47,179 bases of DNA from Micromonospora sonchi. GTDB lineage: Bacteria > Actinomycetota > Actinomycetes > Mycobacteriales > Micromonosporaceae. How positions within the stretch are numbered: the first letter of the stretch is position 1; each line of letters begins with the position of its first letter. The position numbers and the translations under genes were made by a program. The notes under the pieces are model-generated. The model saw nothing but the letters and a program-made list of their open reading frames with translations. It was not told the origin of the DNA and searched no databases. Below are positions 1-8,586 of the stretch, piece after piece. The stretch is from NCBI RefSeq assembly GCF_014646235.1, contig NZ_BMNB01000040.1, forward strand, positions 1 to 47,179, read 5' to 3'.

Positions 1-161
1 AAGACACCCTCGCCAACCCCTACATCGCCGCCGAACGCGGCTACATCGACGCCGTCATCCCCCCACACCAAACCCGCACCCAAATCACCCGAGCACTACG
101 CATACTCCGCACCAAACGCGAAACCCTACCCCCCAAGAAGCACGGAAACATCCCGCTGTGA
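1..161 (+). CDS. Acyl-CoA carboxylase beta (carboxyltransferase) subunit, C-terminal end
   Basis: Only the last 53 codons lie in the window. They read through NPYIAAERGYIDAVIPPHQT and end at TGA 159-161. The pattern NP-YIAAERGYID-VI-P--TR is the conserved C-terminus of propionyl/acetyl-CoA carboxylase beta subunits of actinobacteria, which transfer carboxyl groups from carboxybiotin to acyl-CoA. The stop overlaps the GTG start of the epsilon subunit, so the two are translationally coupled. The 5' part lies outside the window. Identity rests on family knowledge plus the epsilon and alpha subunits that follow. Confidence 0.88.
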   Translation, partial: DTLANPYIAAERGYIDAVIPPHQTRTQITRALRILRTKRETLPPKKHGNIPL

Positions 162-400
162 CCGGCACCGATGCGCAACGGGATGCCGCGGCGGCGCGGC
201 CGATCGCCTTGGTGCGCGGCGGCGCCACCCCCGAAGAACTCGCCATTGTGATGGTCGTGCTCGCGCGTGCCGCACGCTCCGCGCAGGCGAACGACCCACC
301 CCGGCGCCGTACCTCCGTCTGGGTCGAACGCGCGCGCCTGGCCCGCCGACCGTTGGTGCACGGGCCCGGCGCCTGGCGCAGCTCGGCCCTGCCCCACTGA
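158..400 (+). CDS. Acyl-CoA carboxylase epsilon subunit
   Basis: An 80-residue protein starting with GTG inside the stop region of the beta subunit (TGTGA overlap). The N-terminal half carries LVRGGATPEELAIVMVVL and the C-terminus has RPLVHGPGAWRSSALPH. Both are hallmarks of the small epsilon subunit that stabilises actinobacterial acyl-CoA carboxylase holoenzymes. The length is normal for the family. The order beta, epsilon, alpha suggests one transcription unit supplying malonyl-CoA or methylmalonyl-CoA. Substrate preference cannot be read from this protein. Confidence 0.88.
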   Translation: MTGTDAQRDAAAARPIALVRGGATPEELAIVMVVLARAARSAQANDPPRRRTSVWVERARLARRPLVHGPGAWRSSALPH

Positions 401-554
401 CCCGAGAACGGAGACAGACGGTGCCGAGTCCTTTGTGCAGCCAGGGCATCGTCGGGTCACCCGCCTCACCCGCCTCACCCGGCACCAGCGTCGCCGCAAT
501 CGCTGAAACCGTCGGGCGATTCAGCCTCGACCCTGACTACCCCATGGAGCCACC

Positions 555-2321
555 ATGCTGAAAAAGGTGCTGATTGCAAACCGGGGCGAGATCGCCGTTC
601 GCATCGCCCGTGCGTGCAAGGACAGCGGTATCGGGTCAGTCGCCGTCTACGCAGACCCTGACCGTGACGCAGTGCACGTCAAAGTCGCCGACGAGGCCTA
701 CGCAATCGGCGGAGCGACTCCCGCAGAGTCCTATCTCGTGCAGGACAAGCTGCTCGACGTCGCCCGGAAGTCGGGCGCGGACGCGGTCCACCCGGGCTAC
801 GGGTTCCTCGCGGAGAACGCCTCGTTCGCCCGGGCTGTCATCGACGCTGGGCTCACCTGGATCGGTCCCTCCCCGGAGGCCATTGACGCACTGGGCGACA
901 AGGTCAAGGCGCGACACATCGCGGCCCGCGCCAACGCTCCCCTCGTGCCCGGCACGCCCGACCCGGTCGCCGACGCCGAGGAGGTCGTAGCCTTCGCCAA
1001 GGAGCACGGCCTGCCCGTCGCCATCAAGGCCGCCTATGGCGGGGGTGGACGCGGCCTGAAAGTCGCACGCACCCTCGAAGAGATCCCTGATCTGTTCGAG
1101 TCGGCCACCCGTGAGGCGGTCGCGGCGTTCGGACGTGGTGAGTGTTTCGTCGAGCGGTACCTGGACAAGCCCCGCCACGTCGAGACTCAGTGCCTTGCCG
1201 ACACTTACGGCAACGTCGTGGTCGTCTCCACCCGGGACTGCTCGCTGCAGCGCCGCCACCAGAAACTCGTTGAGGAAGCCCCTGCCCCGTTCCTGACCGA
1301 CGAGCAGAACGCCGAGTTGGTCCGCGCGTCCAAGGCCATCCTGAAGGAGGCGGGCTACCAGGGGGCCGGGACGTGTGAGTTCCTCATCGGGCAGGACGGC
1401 ACGATCTCCTTCCTTGAGGTCAACACCCGCCTTCAGGTCGAGCACCCGGTCACCGAGGAGGTCACCGGCATCGACCTCGTACGTGAGCAGTTCCGCATCG
1501 CCAACGGTGAGCCACTTGGCTACGACGACCCCACCCCGATGCGGCACTCCATCGAATTCCGGATCAACGGCGAGGACACCGGTCGAGGCTTCCTGCCCGC
1601 ACCAGGCGTCATCACGCAGTTTCGTCCTCCGAGCGGCCCCGGGGTGCGGATCGACTCCGGTATCGAGGCCGGTAACGTCATCGGTGGCGCCTTCGACTCG
1701 ATGTTGGCCAAGCTGGTCGTCACCGGCCGGAACCGCAACGAGGCCCTGGAGCGCTCGCGTCGCGCGCTGGCCGAGTTCGTCGTCGACGGCATACCCACCG
1801 TGATCCCGTTCCACCGCGCGGTGGTCGCCGACGAGGCGTTCGCCCCGGCCGATCCAGCCCAGCCGTTTTCCGTCCACACCCGGTGGATCGAGACCGAGTG
1901 GCGCAACACCGTCGAGCCGTACTCCGGCTCGGTCGCCGAGGCGCCGGAGAACGACGGCGAGCGGCAGACCATCGTCGTCGAGGTCGACGGCAAACGGATC
2001 GAGGTCGCACTGCCAGGTGAACTCTCCCTCGGCGGCGGCACCGCGAAGAAGGCACCCAAGCGCTCCAGCGGCAGCAAGCGGAGCGCCGCCGTATCCGGCG
2101 ACGCACTCACCGCGCCCATGCAGGGCACCATCGTCAAGATCGCAGTGGAGAAAGGTCAGACAGTTGAAGCCGGCGAGCTGGTCGCCATCCTGGAGGCCAT
2201 GAAGATGGAGCAGCCCATCAACGCCCACAAATCGGGCATCATCACAGGTATCGCCGCCGCCCTCGGCGACACCGTCCCCCACGGCACCGTCATCGCCGAG
2301 ATCGGGGATCTGGCGATGTGA
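555..2321 (+). CDS. Acyl-CoA carboxylase alpha subunit (biotin carboxylase plus BCCP)
   Basis: 588 residues, full length for the actinobacterial AccA/PccA family. Biotin carboxylase and ATP-grasp domains fill residues 1-450: KVLIANRGEIAVRIARAC at the N-terminus, the glycine-rich ATP loop GGGGRGLKVA near 162, and EVNTRLQVEHPVTEEVTG in the active site. A linker with AKKAPKRSSGSKRSAA precedes a C-terminal biotinyl domain whose EAMKMEQ motif places the biotinylated lysine near residue 550, 38 residues from the end. It carboxylates biotin with ATP and bicarbonate and passes CO2 to the beta subunit encoded upstream. The ATG at 555 follows a GGAG box. No defect is visible. Confidence 0.96.
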   Translation: MLKKVLIANRGEIAVRIARACKDSGIGSVAVYADPDRDAVHVKVADEAYAIGGATPAESYLVQDKLLDVARKSGADAVHPGYGFLAENASFARAVIDAGLTWIGPSPEAIDALGDKVKARHIAARANAPLVPGTPDPVADAEEVVAFAKEHGLPVAIKAAYGGGGRGLKVARTLEEIPDLFESATREAVAAFGRGECFVERYLDKPRHVETQCLADTYGNVVVVSTRDCSLQRRHQKLVEEAPAPFLTDEQNAELVRASKAILKEAGYQGAGTCEFLIGQDGTISFLEVNTRLQVEHPVTEEVTGIDLVREQFRIANGEPLGYDDPTPMRHSIEFRINGEDTGRGFLPAPGVITQFRPPSGPGVRIDSGIEAGNVIGGAFDSMLAKLVVTGRNRNEALERSRRALAEFVVDGIPTVIPFHRAVVADEAFAPADPAQPFSVHTRWIETEWRNTVEPYSGSVAEAPENDGERQTIVVEVDGKRIEVALPGELSLGGGTAKKAPKRSSGSKRSAAVSGDALTAPMQGTIVKIAVEKGQTVEAGELVAILEAMKMEQPINAHKSGIITGIAAALGDTVPHGTVIAEIGDLAM

Positions 2322-2976
2322 CGCGCGAGCACGTCACGCCGGCAGGAACAGGACCTCATCGTGTCGCCCGACGTTCTGCCACAGCGGGATCGCCTGTAGC
2401 GGCCGGCCCGTCCTGGGGTCGCCCGATGACTCGCAGTGCCGGAGTATCCAACCCATTGGCTTGGCCCCCGACGAGGCCCCGCCCACCTGGCAAGTCGTCA
2501 TGCTTGCCGGCCCCGGCTTCGGCGCCTGGCGGGAAATCGCCGCCAACACCATGACGACGAACTGGGTGCTCACCGGGCAGAGCAAGGCGTTTCCGCTGAT
2601 GCATCACTGGCGCGTGCTGCCCGGAGCGACGCCGCCAGCCGACGAGCACGCGGACGTCGAACGTGTCGTCGCGTACTGGGGCGGATCGGCAGCGGTGCGG
2701 CGGCGGCTGCACGCACTCGCCCCGGCGTCGGCGAGCGTGGTGCTGTTCCTGGAATACATCCCGCAGACCCTGCACGACTGGCTGGCCACGCAGCTCCCCG
2801 CCGGCCAGGAAGCCGTCACCGCCGCGTGCGCCATGGTCGAGCGATGCCTACGCGCCGACATCGCCTTCATGAACACCAACGGGCTACTGCACTTCGACGC
2901 CCACTTCCGCAACATCCTGACGGACGGCCACTCAGACACCCACGCACTTACCAACGTGACAACGCCCTGCTCATGA
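2322..2976 (+). pseudogene. Protein-kinase-like gene, truncated remnant
   Basis: The frame is open from the end of the carboxylase gene, but only about 2461-2976 reads like protein. It contains VVLFLEYIPQTLHDWL and LLHFDAHFRNILTDG, which resemble the hinge and the HxDxxxxN catalytic loop of an atypical kinase-like family common in Streptomyces. The reading frame ends about 12 residues after the catalytic loop, before any DFG-type metal-binding motif. No good start codon with a ribosome site is evident. I infer a dead fragment cut at its 3' end; the start boundary is uncertain. Confidence 0.55.
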
Positions 2977-3023
2977 ATGGAACGGTTCATACCGCTTCGC
3001 GCAGATCATTTCACAGAGAAACG

Positions 3024-3512
3024 TCATTGGGTGCGCTTGTAGTGACGGCGAGCTTTCTCGCGGTTTCCGCAGGCGGCCATCGAGCACCAGCGGGCGCGGT
3101 TGGCTCGGCTGCGGTCGAGCAGGAAGAGACGGCACTCGCCGTTGGCGCAGGGACGTAGCCGACCGGGCAGTTTCTCCTCGGTGCGGGCCCAGGCCAGGAT
3201 CATCTCGACGGGCAGTCGGGCATGTGGGGGCGTTTTGAGTGCCCACCGGAGACCATCGGGGGTCACCTCCGGCACCTGGTGCACTCCCTCAAGCAGTGGC
3301 GCCAGTGCGGCGGGGGAACTTCGCCCGCTCACCACGTCTCGCAGGACATCCCGCACCTCGCGCAACAGTGCCAGTTCGGCGAGGCTGCCGTCACCGCCGC
3401 GCTCCCGGGCCCAGCACCCACCCTCGGCGGCGCCGCCCAGCGCGTCCTGCTCCTCGCCGTTCACTAGCGGCCTGCTGTTCAGCAGGTCCAACAGGGACTC
3501 CACCACCCCCAC
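3024..3512 (-). CDS. CGNR zinc-finger / ABATE-domain regulator
   Basis: 162 residues from a GTG start. The N-terminal part (LLDLLNSRPLVNGEEQDAL onward) is the ABATE-type ligand domain. The last 45 residues hold the treble-clef CGNR zinc finger, with CANGEC, a DRSRANRARWCS segment and CGNREKARRHYKR supplying four cysteines and the DNA-contacting basic residues. These proteins are stress-responsive transcription factors. It is divergent from an alpha/beta hydrolase, and two matching dyads lie in the 97 bp between them, so it probably controls both genes. The exact start among several GTG codons is uncertain. Confidence 0.85.
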   Translation of the reverse strand: MGVVESLLDLLNSRPLVNGEEQDALGGAAEGGCWARERGGDGSLAELALLREVRDVLRDVVSGRSSPAALAPLLEGVHQVPEVTPDGLRWALKTPPHARLPVEMILAWARTEEKLPGRLRPCANGECRLFLLDRSRANRARWCSMAACGNREKARRHYKRTQ

Positions 3513-3520
3513 CTCCAGAT

Positions 3521-3607
3521 CTAACCAGATAAGGCCGCTTGACAGGTTAGCTCACGCCATGCTCCCATGATGAGGAACTAACCAGACCGGAGCCTCTAAG
3601 GGGTTAG
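3521..3607. promoter_or_regulatory. Twin 30-bp dyads, CTAACC-N18-GGTTAG
   Basis: Two copies of CTAACC, 18 bases, GGTTAG occur at 3521-3550 and 3578-3607 with identical geometry. They lie between the divergent CGNR regulator and the hydrolase. The right copy ends 2 bp before the hydrolase ATG and covers its ribosome site; the left copy abuts the regulator start. Binding by the CGNR protein is inferred. Confidence 0.6.
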
Positions 3608-3609
3608 AC

Positions 3610-4476
3610 ATGAGCTCAGTGCATCACCGAACGGCCACCGTCAACGGGCATGAAATCTTCTACCGCGAAGCCGGCCCCGCCGACGCCCCCGCAATCGTCT
3701 TGCTGCACGGCTACCCGACCAGTTCGTTCATGTTCCGCAACCTCATCCCGCTGCTGGCCACCGAGTACCACGTCATCGCGCCGGACCACCTTGGTTTCGG
3801 CCTCTCCGCCGCCCCCGACGTGAAGGAGTTCACCTACACCTTCGACGCCCTTGCCGAGCTCACCTCGGGGCTGCTCGACCAACTGGGCCTGAAGCGCTAC
3901 GCCCTCTATGTCCAGGACTACGGCGCCCCCATCGGCTGGCGTCTTGCCCTCGAGCACCCCGAACGGATCTCCGCCTTCGTCACCCAGAACGGCAATGGCT
4001 ACGAGGACGGATTCGTCGAGTCCTTCTGGACCGACGTCTGGGCATACGGCGCGAACCCTGGCCCCGAAACCGAACCCGCTGTCCGCGCCGCACTCACCCT
4101 CGACGCCATCCGCTGGCAGTACCTCCACGGCGTACCCGACCCGAGCCTGGTCAGCCCGGACACCTGGGAGCATGACATTGCCCTCTTCTCCCGCGAGGGC
4201 AACGACGAGGTCCAACTGGCGCTGTTCCGCGACTACCAGAACAACCGCCCGCTCTACCCACTGCTGCATGAGTTCCTGCGCACCAGCCAGACCCCAGTAC
4301 TCGCCGTATGGGGCCGCAACGACGAAATCTTCGGCCCGGCGGGCGCGCGGGCCTTCGCCCGCGACGCCAAGGACGCGGAGGTGCACCTAATCGACGGCGG
4401 CCACTTTCTACTGGAGAGCCACCTGGACGTCGTCGCGGGTTACCTGCGCGGCTTCCTCGGGCGGGTGCTGGGCTAA
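3610..4476 (+). CDS. Alpha/beta hydrolase, haloalkane dehalogenase / epoxide hydrolase type
   Basis: 288 residues from ATG 3610. The oxyanion region HGYPTSSFMFRNL follows strand 3. The nucleophile elbow is VQDYGAPIG, with Asp instead of Ser, as in haloalkane dehalogenases and epoxide hydrolases. The acid is probably in WGRNDEIF and the base in DGGHFLLESH. A cap domain rich in Trp and Tyr lies between. It should hydrolyse a small hydrophobic halide or epoxide through an ester intermediate in the cytosol; the substrate is unknown. The divergent CGNR regulator and the operator-like dyad over the ribosome site suggest dedicated induction. Confidence 0.9.
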   Translation: MSSVHHRTATVNGHEIFYREAGPADAPAIVLLHGYPTSSFMFRNLIPLLATEYHVIAPDHLGFGLSAAPDVKEFTYTFDALAELTSGLLDQLGLKRYALYVQDYGAPIGWRLALEHPERISAFVTQNGNGYEDGFVESFWTDVWAYGANPGPETEPAVRAALTLDAIRWQYLHGVPDPSLVSPDTWEHDIALFSREGNDEVQLALFRDYQNNRPLYPLLHEFLRTSQTPVLAVWGRNDEIFGPAGARAFARDAKDAEVHLIDGGHFLLESHLDVVAGYLRGFLGRVLG

Positions 4477-4481
4477 GTGAG

Positions 4482-4514
4482 CGTCTGATTCACGCATTTT
4501 GCGTGAATCAGACG
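4482..4514. terminator. Perfect 15-bp hairpin after hydrolase gene
   Basis: A perfect 15-bp stem (left arm 4482-4496, right arm 4500-4514) with a 3-nt TTT loop begins 5 bp after the hydrolase stop. There is no long T tract, so it may be a GC-type terminator or a mobile-element scar beside the Tn3 remnant. Confidence 0.6.
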
Positions 4515-4559
4515 TCCTCTCAGGGCCATGCCGAGGCGATCGACATGACCCTGAGTACC

Positions 4560-4870
4560 CATCCGAGGGTCCTCTGCATTTGGGCGCCCGCGCGCTCCCG
4601 ACCGGGAGCACTGCCGCACGAAGGAGCGGTCCGTGCCAGGCATCTTGAGCAGCAAACCGAGCAAGCCTGGTGCCTGACCGTGGTCACCAACCCGGTGATC
4701 ACCTGGACCACCGAGTACTACGGCCTGGACATCGATTCCATGCGTGCCGCTGGCCGCCGCATCGACGATGAGGTCCTGGCCCACATCTCCCCGGCCCACA
4801 GCGAGAACATCAACTTCTTCGGCCATCGACGTCGACATCGAAGGCGAACTCGCCCAGCTCGGCCCCACCG
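4560..4870 (+). pseudogene. Tn3-family transposase C-terminal remnant
   Basis: In one frame the translation gives QTEQAWCLTVVTNPVITWTT followed by a segment ending LAHISPAHSENINFFG. This matches the conserved C-terminus of Tn3-type DDE transposases (CL-LV-NA-V-WNT, then L-SP---EHIN--G). After about 4820 homology continues in another frame as IDVDIEGELAQLGPTG, so there is a frameshift. The upstream 900 residues are missing. It is a dead scrap showing past Tn3 activity. Confidence 0.75.
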
Positions 4871-4942
4871 GGCGGCATGGCTGTTACCCGATCCGCGGTC
4901 CTAGGTGCGGCCCGCTCTTGGCGTCGGTCGGCCGGGCACTTC

Positions 4943-5866
4943 TCATGCCACCTTGATGACAACCTTGCCCGAAGCGTGACCGTTCTCGACGGTGGCGAGG
5001 GCAGCCGGGGCGTCGGAGAGCGGATGGACCGCGGTGATCACAGGTGCAAGGACTCCGTCGAGGGCCAGCCGGGCGGACCGCTCCAGGTTCTCGCGGTCGA
5101 GGCGACGCTCGACGAAACGCCCACCGAGATCGGGCACAGACGAATCACCCACGGCGATGACGTTGCGGGGATCCCGGGCCAGCGGAGCGACCGTCCGCAG
5201 CGAAGCGCCTCCGACCAGGTCGACGATCCCGTCGCAGCCGTCCGGAACCAGCTCGCGTGCCGCGGCGACGACGTCCCCGGCGGCGTAGTCGATGAACCGC
5301 ACCCCGATGGTCTCGGCGTGCTCGCGCTTGGCGGTACTCCCGGTGCCGATCACACGCAGCTCGCGCCCGACGGCCAGCCGGGCGACGGCGAGGCCGACCC
5401 CGCCCCCGACCCCGTTGACCAGGACCGTGGCACCGGCCGGGAGGCCGAGCTGGTCGAGCACATCAACCGCGGTCGTCCCGGCCACTGGCAGCGTTGCCGC
5501 CACGGTCGCGGACAGACCCGCCGGGATGCGCGCGGTGTTCGGCGCGGACAGCACCGTCGTCTCGGCATAGGTGCCGCCACCGGTGAGTGCGAAGCCGAAG
5601 ACCGCGTCACCCACCTCGAGCCCGTCGACGTCCTCGCCCCAGGCGAGAACGGTTCCCGCTGCCTCCATGCCCAGCACGCGGGGAAACGGACGCCCGCCGT
5701 CGAGCCCGGAGACCAGACCCGAGCGCAGAAGGTAATCGAGGGGATTCACGCCGGCGACGTCGACCCGGATCAGCACCTCGCCGCGACCGGGGACGGGATC
5801 GGGACGATCGAAGAACTCCTGCACCTCGGGCCCGCCATACCTGCCGAAACCCCACGCCTGCCCCAT
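4943..5866 (-). CDS. NADP-dependent zinc-type alcohol dehydrogenase / quinone oxidoreductase
   Basis: I choose ATG 5866, giving MGQAWGFGRYGGPEV, because GGAGG precedes it at good spacing; an upstream in-frame start would add 22 unlikely residues. About 307 residues of the medium-chain dehydrogenase fold: GroES-like N-terminus with VAGVNPLDYLLRSG, then a nucleotide-binding motif VNGVGGGVGLAVARLA. The structural-zinc cysteines are absent, as in quinone reductase-type members. Likely reduces quinones or activated alkenes with NADPH. It lies 107 bp downstream of a MerR regulator on the same strand, a typical pairing for electrophile-inducible reductases. Confidence 0.9.
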   Translation of the reverse strand: MGQAWGFGRYGGPEVQEFFDRPDPVPGRGEVLIRVDVAGVNPLDYLLRSGLVSGLDGGRPFPRVLGMEAAGTVLAWGEDVDGLEVGDAVFGFALTGGGTYAETTVLSAPNTARIPAGLSATVAATLPVAGTTAVDVLDQLGLPAGATVLVNGVGGGVGLAVARLAVGRELRVIGTGSTAKREHAETIGVRFIDYAAGDVVAAARELVPDGCDGIVDLVGGASLRTVAPLARDPRNVIAVGDSSVPDLGGRFVERRLDRENLERSARLALDGVLAPVITAVHPLSDAPAALATVENGHASGKVVIKVA

Positions 5867-5973
5867 CTTCTGCCGCCTCCCGTGTGACCGATCCCGGTGG
5901 TTCCGGGCTCCGTAGCCATCCTCACCTCTCACACCGATGTAAGGGGCAACCGGCTAAGGTGCAGGTCACAGCA

Positions 5974-6369
5974 TCAGGCCGACCGTGTCACCGGTCCCGG
6001 GATCGTGGACAACTCCGCCCGGTGCCGGCCGTTGGCCCTGATCAGCACGTCGAGCGCATCTCGGGTCTCGACCAGGTGCGCGATGTCGGCGTCGATCCGG
6101 TCGCGCTCGCGCGTCATCGTCGTGAACGCCAGCTCGACGACGCCCGGGTCACTCGGGGTCTCCACGCACGGCAGCACAGTCGCGATCACCCGGCTGGACA
6201 TACCCGCGTCGAACAGCTGCCGGATGAGTGACACGCGCTGAACCTCGGCGTCGGAATAGTGACGCTGCCCGGCGTCGGAGCGTGAGCTGGTCAGCAGGCC
6301 CTGCTCTTCGTAGTACCGCAGTGAGCGCGGACTCACGCCCGTGCGCTTGGACAGCTCGCCGATCCGCAT
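5974..6369 (-). CDS. MerR-family transcriptional regulator
   Basis: 131 residues. The N-terminus MRIGELSKRTGVSPRSLRYY with EEQGLL is the MerR winged helix signature. A long helix with RERDRIDADIAHLVETRDAL forms the dimerisation coiled coil. The C-terminal region lacks the cysteine pattern of metal sensors, so an organic effector or redox signal is more likely. It precedes the oxidoreductase on the same strand, so it probably regulates that gene and itself. Confidence 0.92.
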   Translation of the reverse strand: MRIGELSKRTGVSPRSLRYYEEQGLLTSSRSDAGQRHYSDAEVQRVSLIRQLFDAGMSSRVIATVLPCVETPSDPGVVELAFTTMTRERDRIDADIAHLVETRDALDVLIRANGRHRAELSTIPGPVTRSA

Positions 6370-6811
6370 CCCTGAGAATCTACGCCCGCCTGCTCCAGGT
6401 TCAGACCGCCGGCGTCATGGACGCTCGCGGGCACCGCCACGGGCGGCATCGCCGCGCCTGCCAGGACGAGCAGGCGCCCGACCTGCAGGCCGAACCAGCC
6501 GAGGCACCACGACACTTATGGAGGCGGGTAACAGGATCACGGTCAAGATCGCCGGAGTTGACCTTCATCACCGAGTCGGGCTCGTCACGTGTCTGCGGCA
6601 TCGACGCACCTTCGCCCGGATCGGCGTCATCCGGCCCTGGGCGGCTCGGGAAAGACGCGATCAGGGGGATTCGTTCGGCTGCTAGTGGCAGGATGCAGTC
6701 CCGATTCCCTCGGTGACGCCTACACGGACAGTAATCGGCCGATGCGTGACCAGGGCAGATCCAGGGGCACGGATGAACTCGGCGCCCCTGGGTCCGGTTC
6801 AATTGTCGCGT
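6370..6811. other. Gene-poor gap, possible degraded coding DNA
   Basis: About 440 bp without a convincing gene. On the minus strand 6400-6515 encodes a short hydrophobic stretch (GWFGLQVGRLLVLAGAAMPP) that could be a remnant membrane segment. It has no clear start, no ribosome site and no recognisable family. Nothing else is supported. Confidence 0.4.
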
Positions 6812-7744
6812 TTACCCGCCGATCGGTCCGCGATGGCGGCCGGGCAGAGTGCTTCGTGTCCACTCCTGAAAGGTGGTCGTCGGCACGCCCAGGTTGGCGG
6901 CCAGGTCGGGACGGGCCGGTGCGGGATGCGCACTCATGTATCGCTGCCCCTGGAAGAACGCCGCCATGGCGCCCTCGTCGTGAATGTCCTCACGGCTGCT
7001 GGGAAGTTCGATGGTTGCTGCGAGAGCATGGGACAGGCCTTCGGCGATCTCGCGGAAGCTGCGTACATCACCGGCCAGTTCGAGTTCAACCCCGTGGAAA
7101 CGGGCAGGCTGCGCAAACGCTGCTGCGGCGGCTGTTCCGATGTCGTTTACCGCAACGAACGGAAGCTGGACGTCGGGGTCAACGGCGACGAGGAGGCGAT
7201 CCGAGGTCATGTCGGCGAAGTAGACCGAGGGCCGGACGAAGTTTTCCATGAAGGTGGCCGGCCTTAGGATCGCCCATTGGGGGAAGCCGGCGGCGCGCAC
7301 GAGTTCCTCGACCGCAGCCTTGCTGTGATAGTACTGCCGCGTGATCGCGCCGTAGCGTGCCTCGTCGAAGTACTCGACATCGACGGCAGCTGTGCCCGCG
7401 ACCGAGGTGTGGACGAAGTGTTCGACGCCCGCCGAGCGCGCGGCCTTGACGAGGTTGTCTCCGCGCTGGACCTCGGAGTCGCCCGTGGGATCGGTGACGT
7501 CGGACGTCTGCACGGAGAACACCGCACTGGCGCCGACGAGGGCCGCCGCCAGCGACGTGATGTCGTCGAGGTCGCCGTGCACCAGGACGGCACCGAGATC
7601 AGCTAGGGCGGCGGCGCTCTCGGTGTTGGGGTTTCGCACCAGGGCGTGCACCGGGACGCCGGTGGCGAGTAGGGCTCGTGCCACGGCGCCGCCCTGGTTG
7701 CCGGTCGCTCCCGTGACCAGTACGGGCGTTGGCGATGCAGGCAT
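6812..7744 (-). CDS. NmrA-like NAD(P)-binding protein
   Basis: 310 residues from ATG 7744, preceded by a GGAG box. The Rossmann motif VLVTGATGNQGGAVARALL at the N-terminus is the GxxGxxG of atypical SDRs of the NmrA/HSCARG group. It is followed by ALVRNPNTESAAAL and VVHGDLDD-type signatures that bind the adenine end of NADP. The group includes redox-sensing regulators and quinone or azo reductases. Divergent from a TetR regulator with a dyad between them, so probably its target. The catalytic Tyr-Lys pair is not clear, so a sensor role is possible. Confidence 0.9.
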   Translation of the reverse strand: MPASPTPVLVTGATGNQGGAVARALLATGVPVHALVRNPNTESAAALADLGAVLVHGDLDDITSLAAALVGASAVFSVQTSDVTDPTGDSEVQRGDNLVKAARSAGVEHFVHTSVAGTAAVDVEYFDEARYGAITRQYYHSKAAVEELVRAAGFPQWAILRPATFMENFVRPSVYFADMTSDRLLVAVDPDVQLPFVAVNDIGTAAAAAFAQPARFHGVELELAGDVRSFREIAEGLSHALAATIELPSSREDIHDEGAMAAFFQGQRYMSAHPAPARPDLAANLGVPTTTFQEWTRSTLPGRHRGPIGG

Positions 7745-7767
7745 AGGAGTCTCCTCAACGAGCGATG

Positions 7768-7782
7768 TGGGGTACTACCCCA
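7768..7782. promoter_or_regulatory. Palindromic operator TGGGGTA-C-TACCCCA
   Basis: A perfect 7-1-7 palindrome lies between the divergent NmrA-like and TetR genes, 24 bp upstream of the NmrA start. A further half site ATGGGG occurs near 7801. It is the expected place and shape for binding by the TetR protein encoded alongside; binding is inferred. Confidence 0.6.
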
Positions 7783-7842
7783 TTTGACTCGAGCTACGAT
7801 ATGGGGCGTCCCTCCACTTTGCCTAGGTAAGCGGTCCCGCTG

Positions 7843-8400
7843 ATGACAGAACCCAAAGTCCGGCCGCAGCGCTCGGACTGGCAGCGCAACCACAAGCGAC
7901 TCGTCACGGTGGCCGCTGCCCTCGTCGCCCGTGACGGGGCCCAGGTCTCCCTTGAGGAGATCGCCCGCGAGGCCGGCGTGGGCTCTGCCACGTTGCACCG
8001 GCACTTTCCCTCCCGGCATGCGCTGCTCGAGGAGGTCTTCCAAGACAGCGTCGCGCACCTTCGCTGGCGAGCCGGTGAACTGGCTGACAAAGACCCCCGC
8101 ACGGCACTGCTCACCTGGCTGGAAGAGCTGACAGTCGCCGCAGCGAGCACCCGTGGCTTGGCGGCTGCACTCGACGCAGCGGACAACACAGCACCGTACA
8201 GCCACACCTGCCATGGCATAGTGCGTGAGGCGACGGAGGACCTGATGAGCCGAGCGCTCCGAGTTGCCGCAATCCGGCCTGGTGTCCCGCCGGACGACCT
8301 GATCACGCTTGTCCAGGCCATCTCCCAGGCCACCGAAGGCGACCCGCCTGCAGCTGGCCGACTGCTCCGGCTCGCCCTCGAAGGCATACGGCACCGGTAA
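7843..8400 (+). CDS. TetR-family transcriptional regulator
   Basis: 185 residues from ATG 7843. The N-terminal helix-turn-helix reads ISLEEIAREAGVGSATLHRHF-like (residues about 40-60), typical of TetR; the RH-LLE-VF sequence after it is also characteristic. The C-terminal ligand domain resembles the SbtR-like TetR group. Divergent from the NmrA-like gene with a palindrome between, so likely an autoregulatory repressor of that pair. Confidence 0.93.
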   Translation: MTEPKVRPQRSDWQRNHKRLVTVAAALVARDGAQVSLEEIAREAGVGSATLHRHFPSRHALLEEVFQDSVAHLRWRAGELADKDPRTALLTWLEELTVAAASTRGLAAALDAADNTAPYSHTCHGIVREATEDLMSRALRVAAIRPGVPPDDLITLVQAISQATEGDPPAAGRLLRLALEGIRHR

Positions 8401-8586
8401 CGCGCGACAGCGGAAGTCCCGCCGGGTGACAGGAGGACGGGCAGGGCCGACTCGCACGGGGGCGCTGGCGTCGCAGTACAGCCGGATCAGTGCCTCGTCG
8501 CGGAGGTTGCGAAGCCTTCGCCCGGTGTCCGGCCGCCACACAGCTTCCGCGTACCGGAGATCACCACGATAGCCGTGCGTTCCTGT

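Noticed and set aside
636..2282. Long minus-strand open frame opposite the carboxylase alpha gene
   Set aside because: It is an antisense shadow of a clear GC-rich gene with no domain of its own. The same applies to 3616-4386, 9541-10653, 17235-18503, 19831-20595 and 40496-41938.
6401..6802. 133-residue minus-strand frame
   Set aside because: Composition is that of GC-biased noise (many Arg, Pro, Cys), with no start signal and no family.
3024..8400. Part of a secondary-metabolite gene cluster
   Set aside because: No PKS, NRPS, terpene or RiPP core gene is found here or elsewhere in the window; regulators and oxidoreductases alone do not support one.
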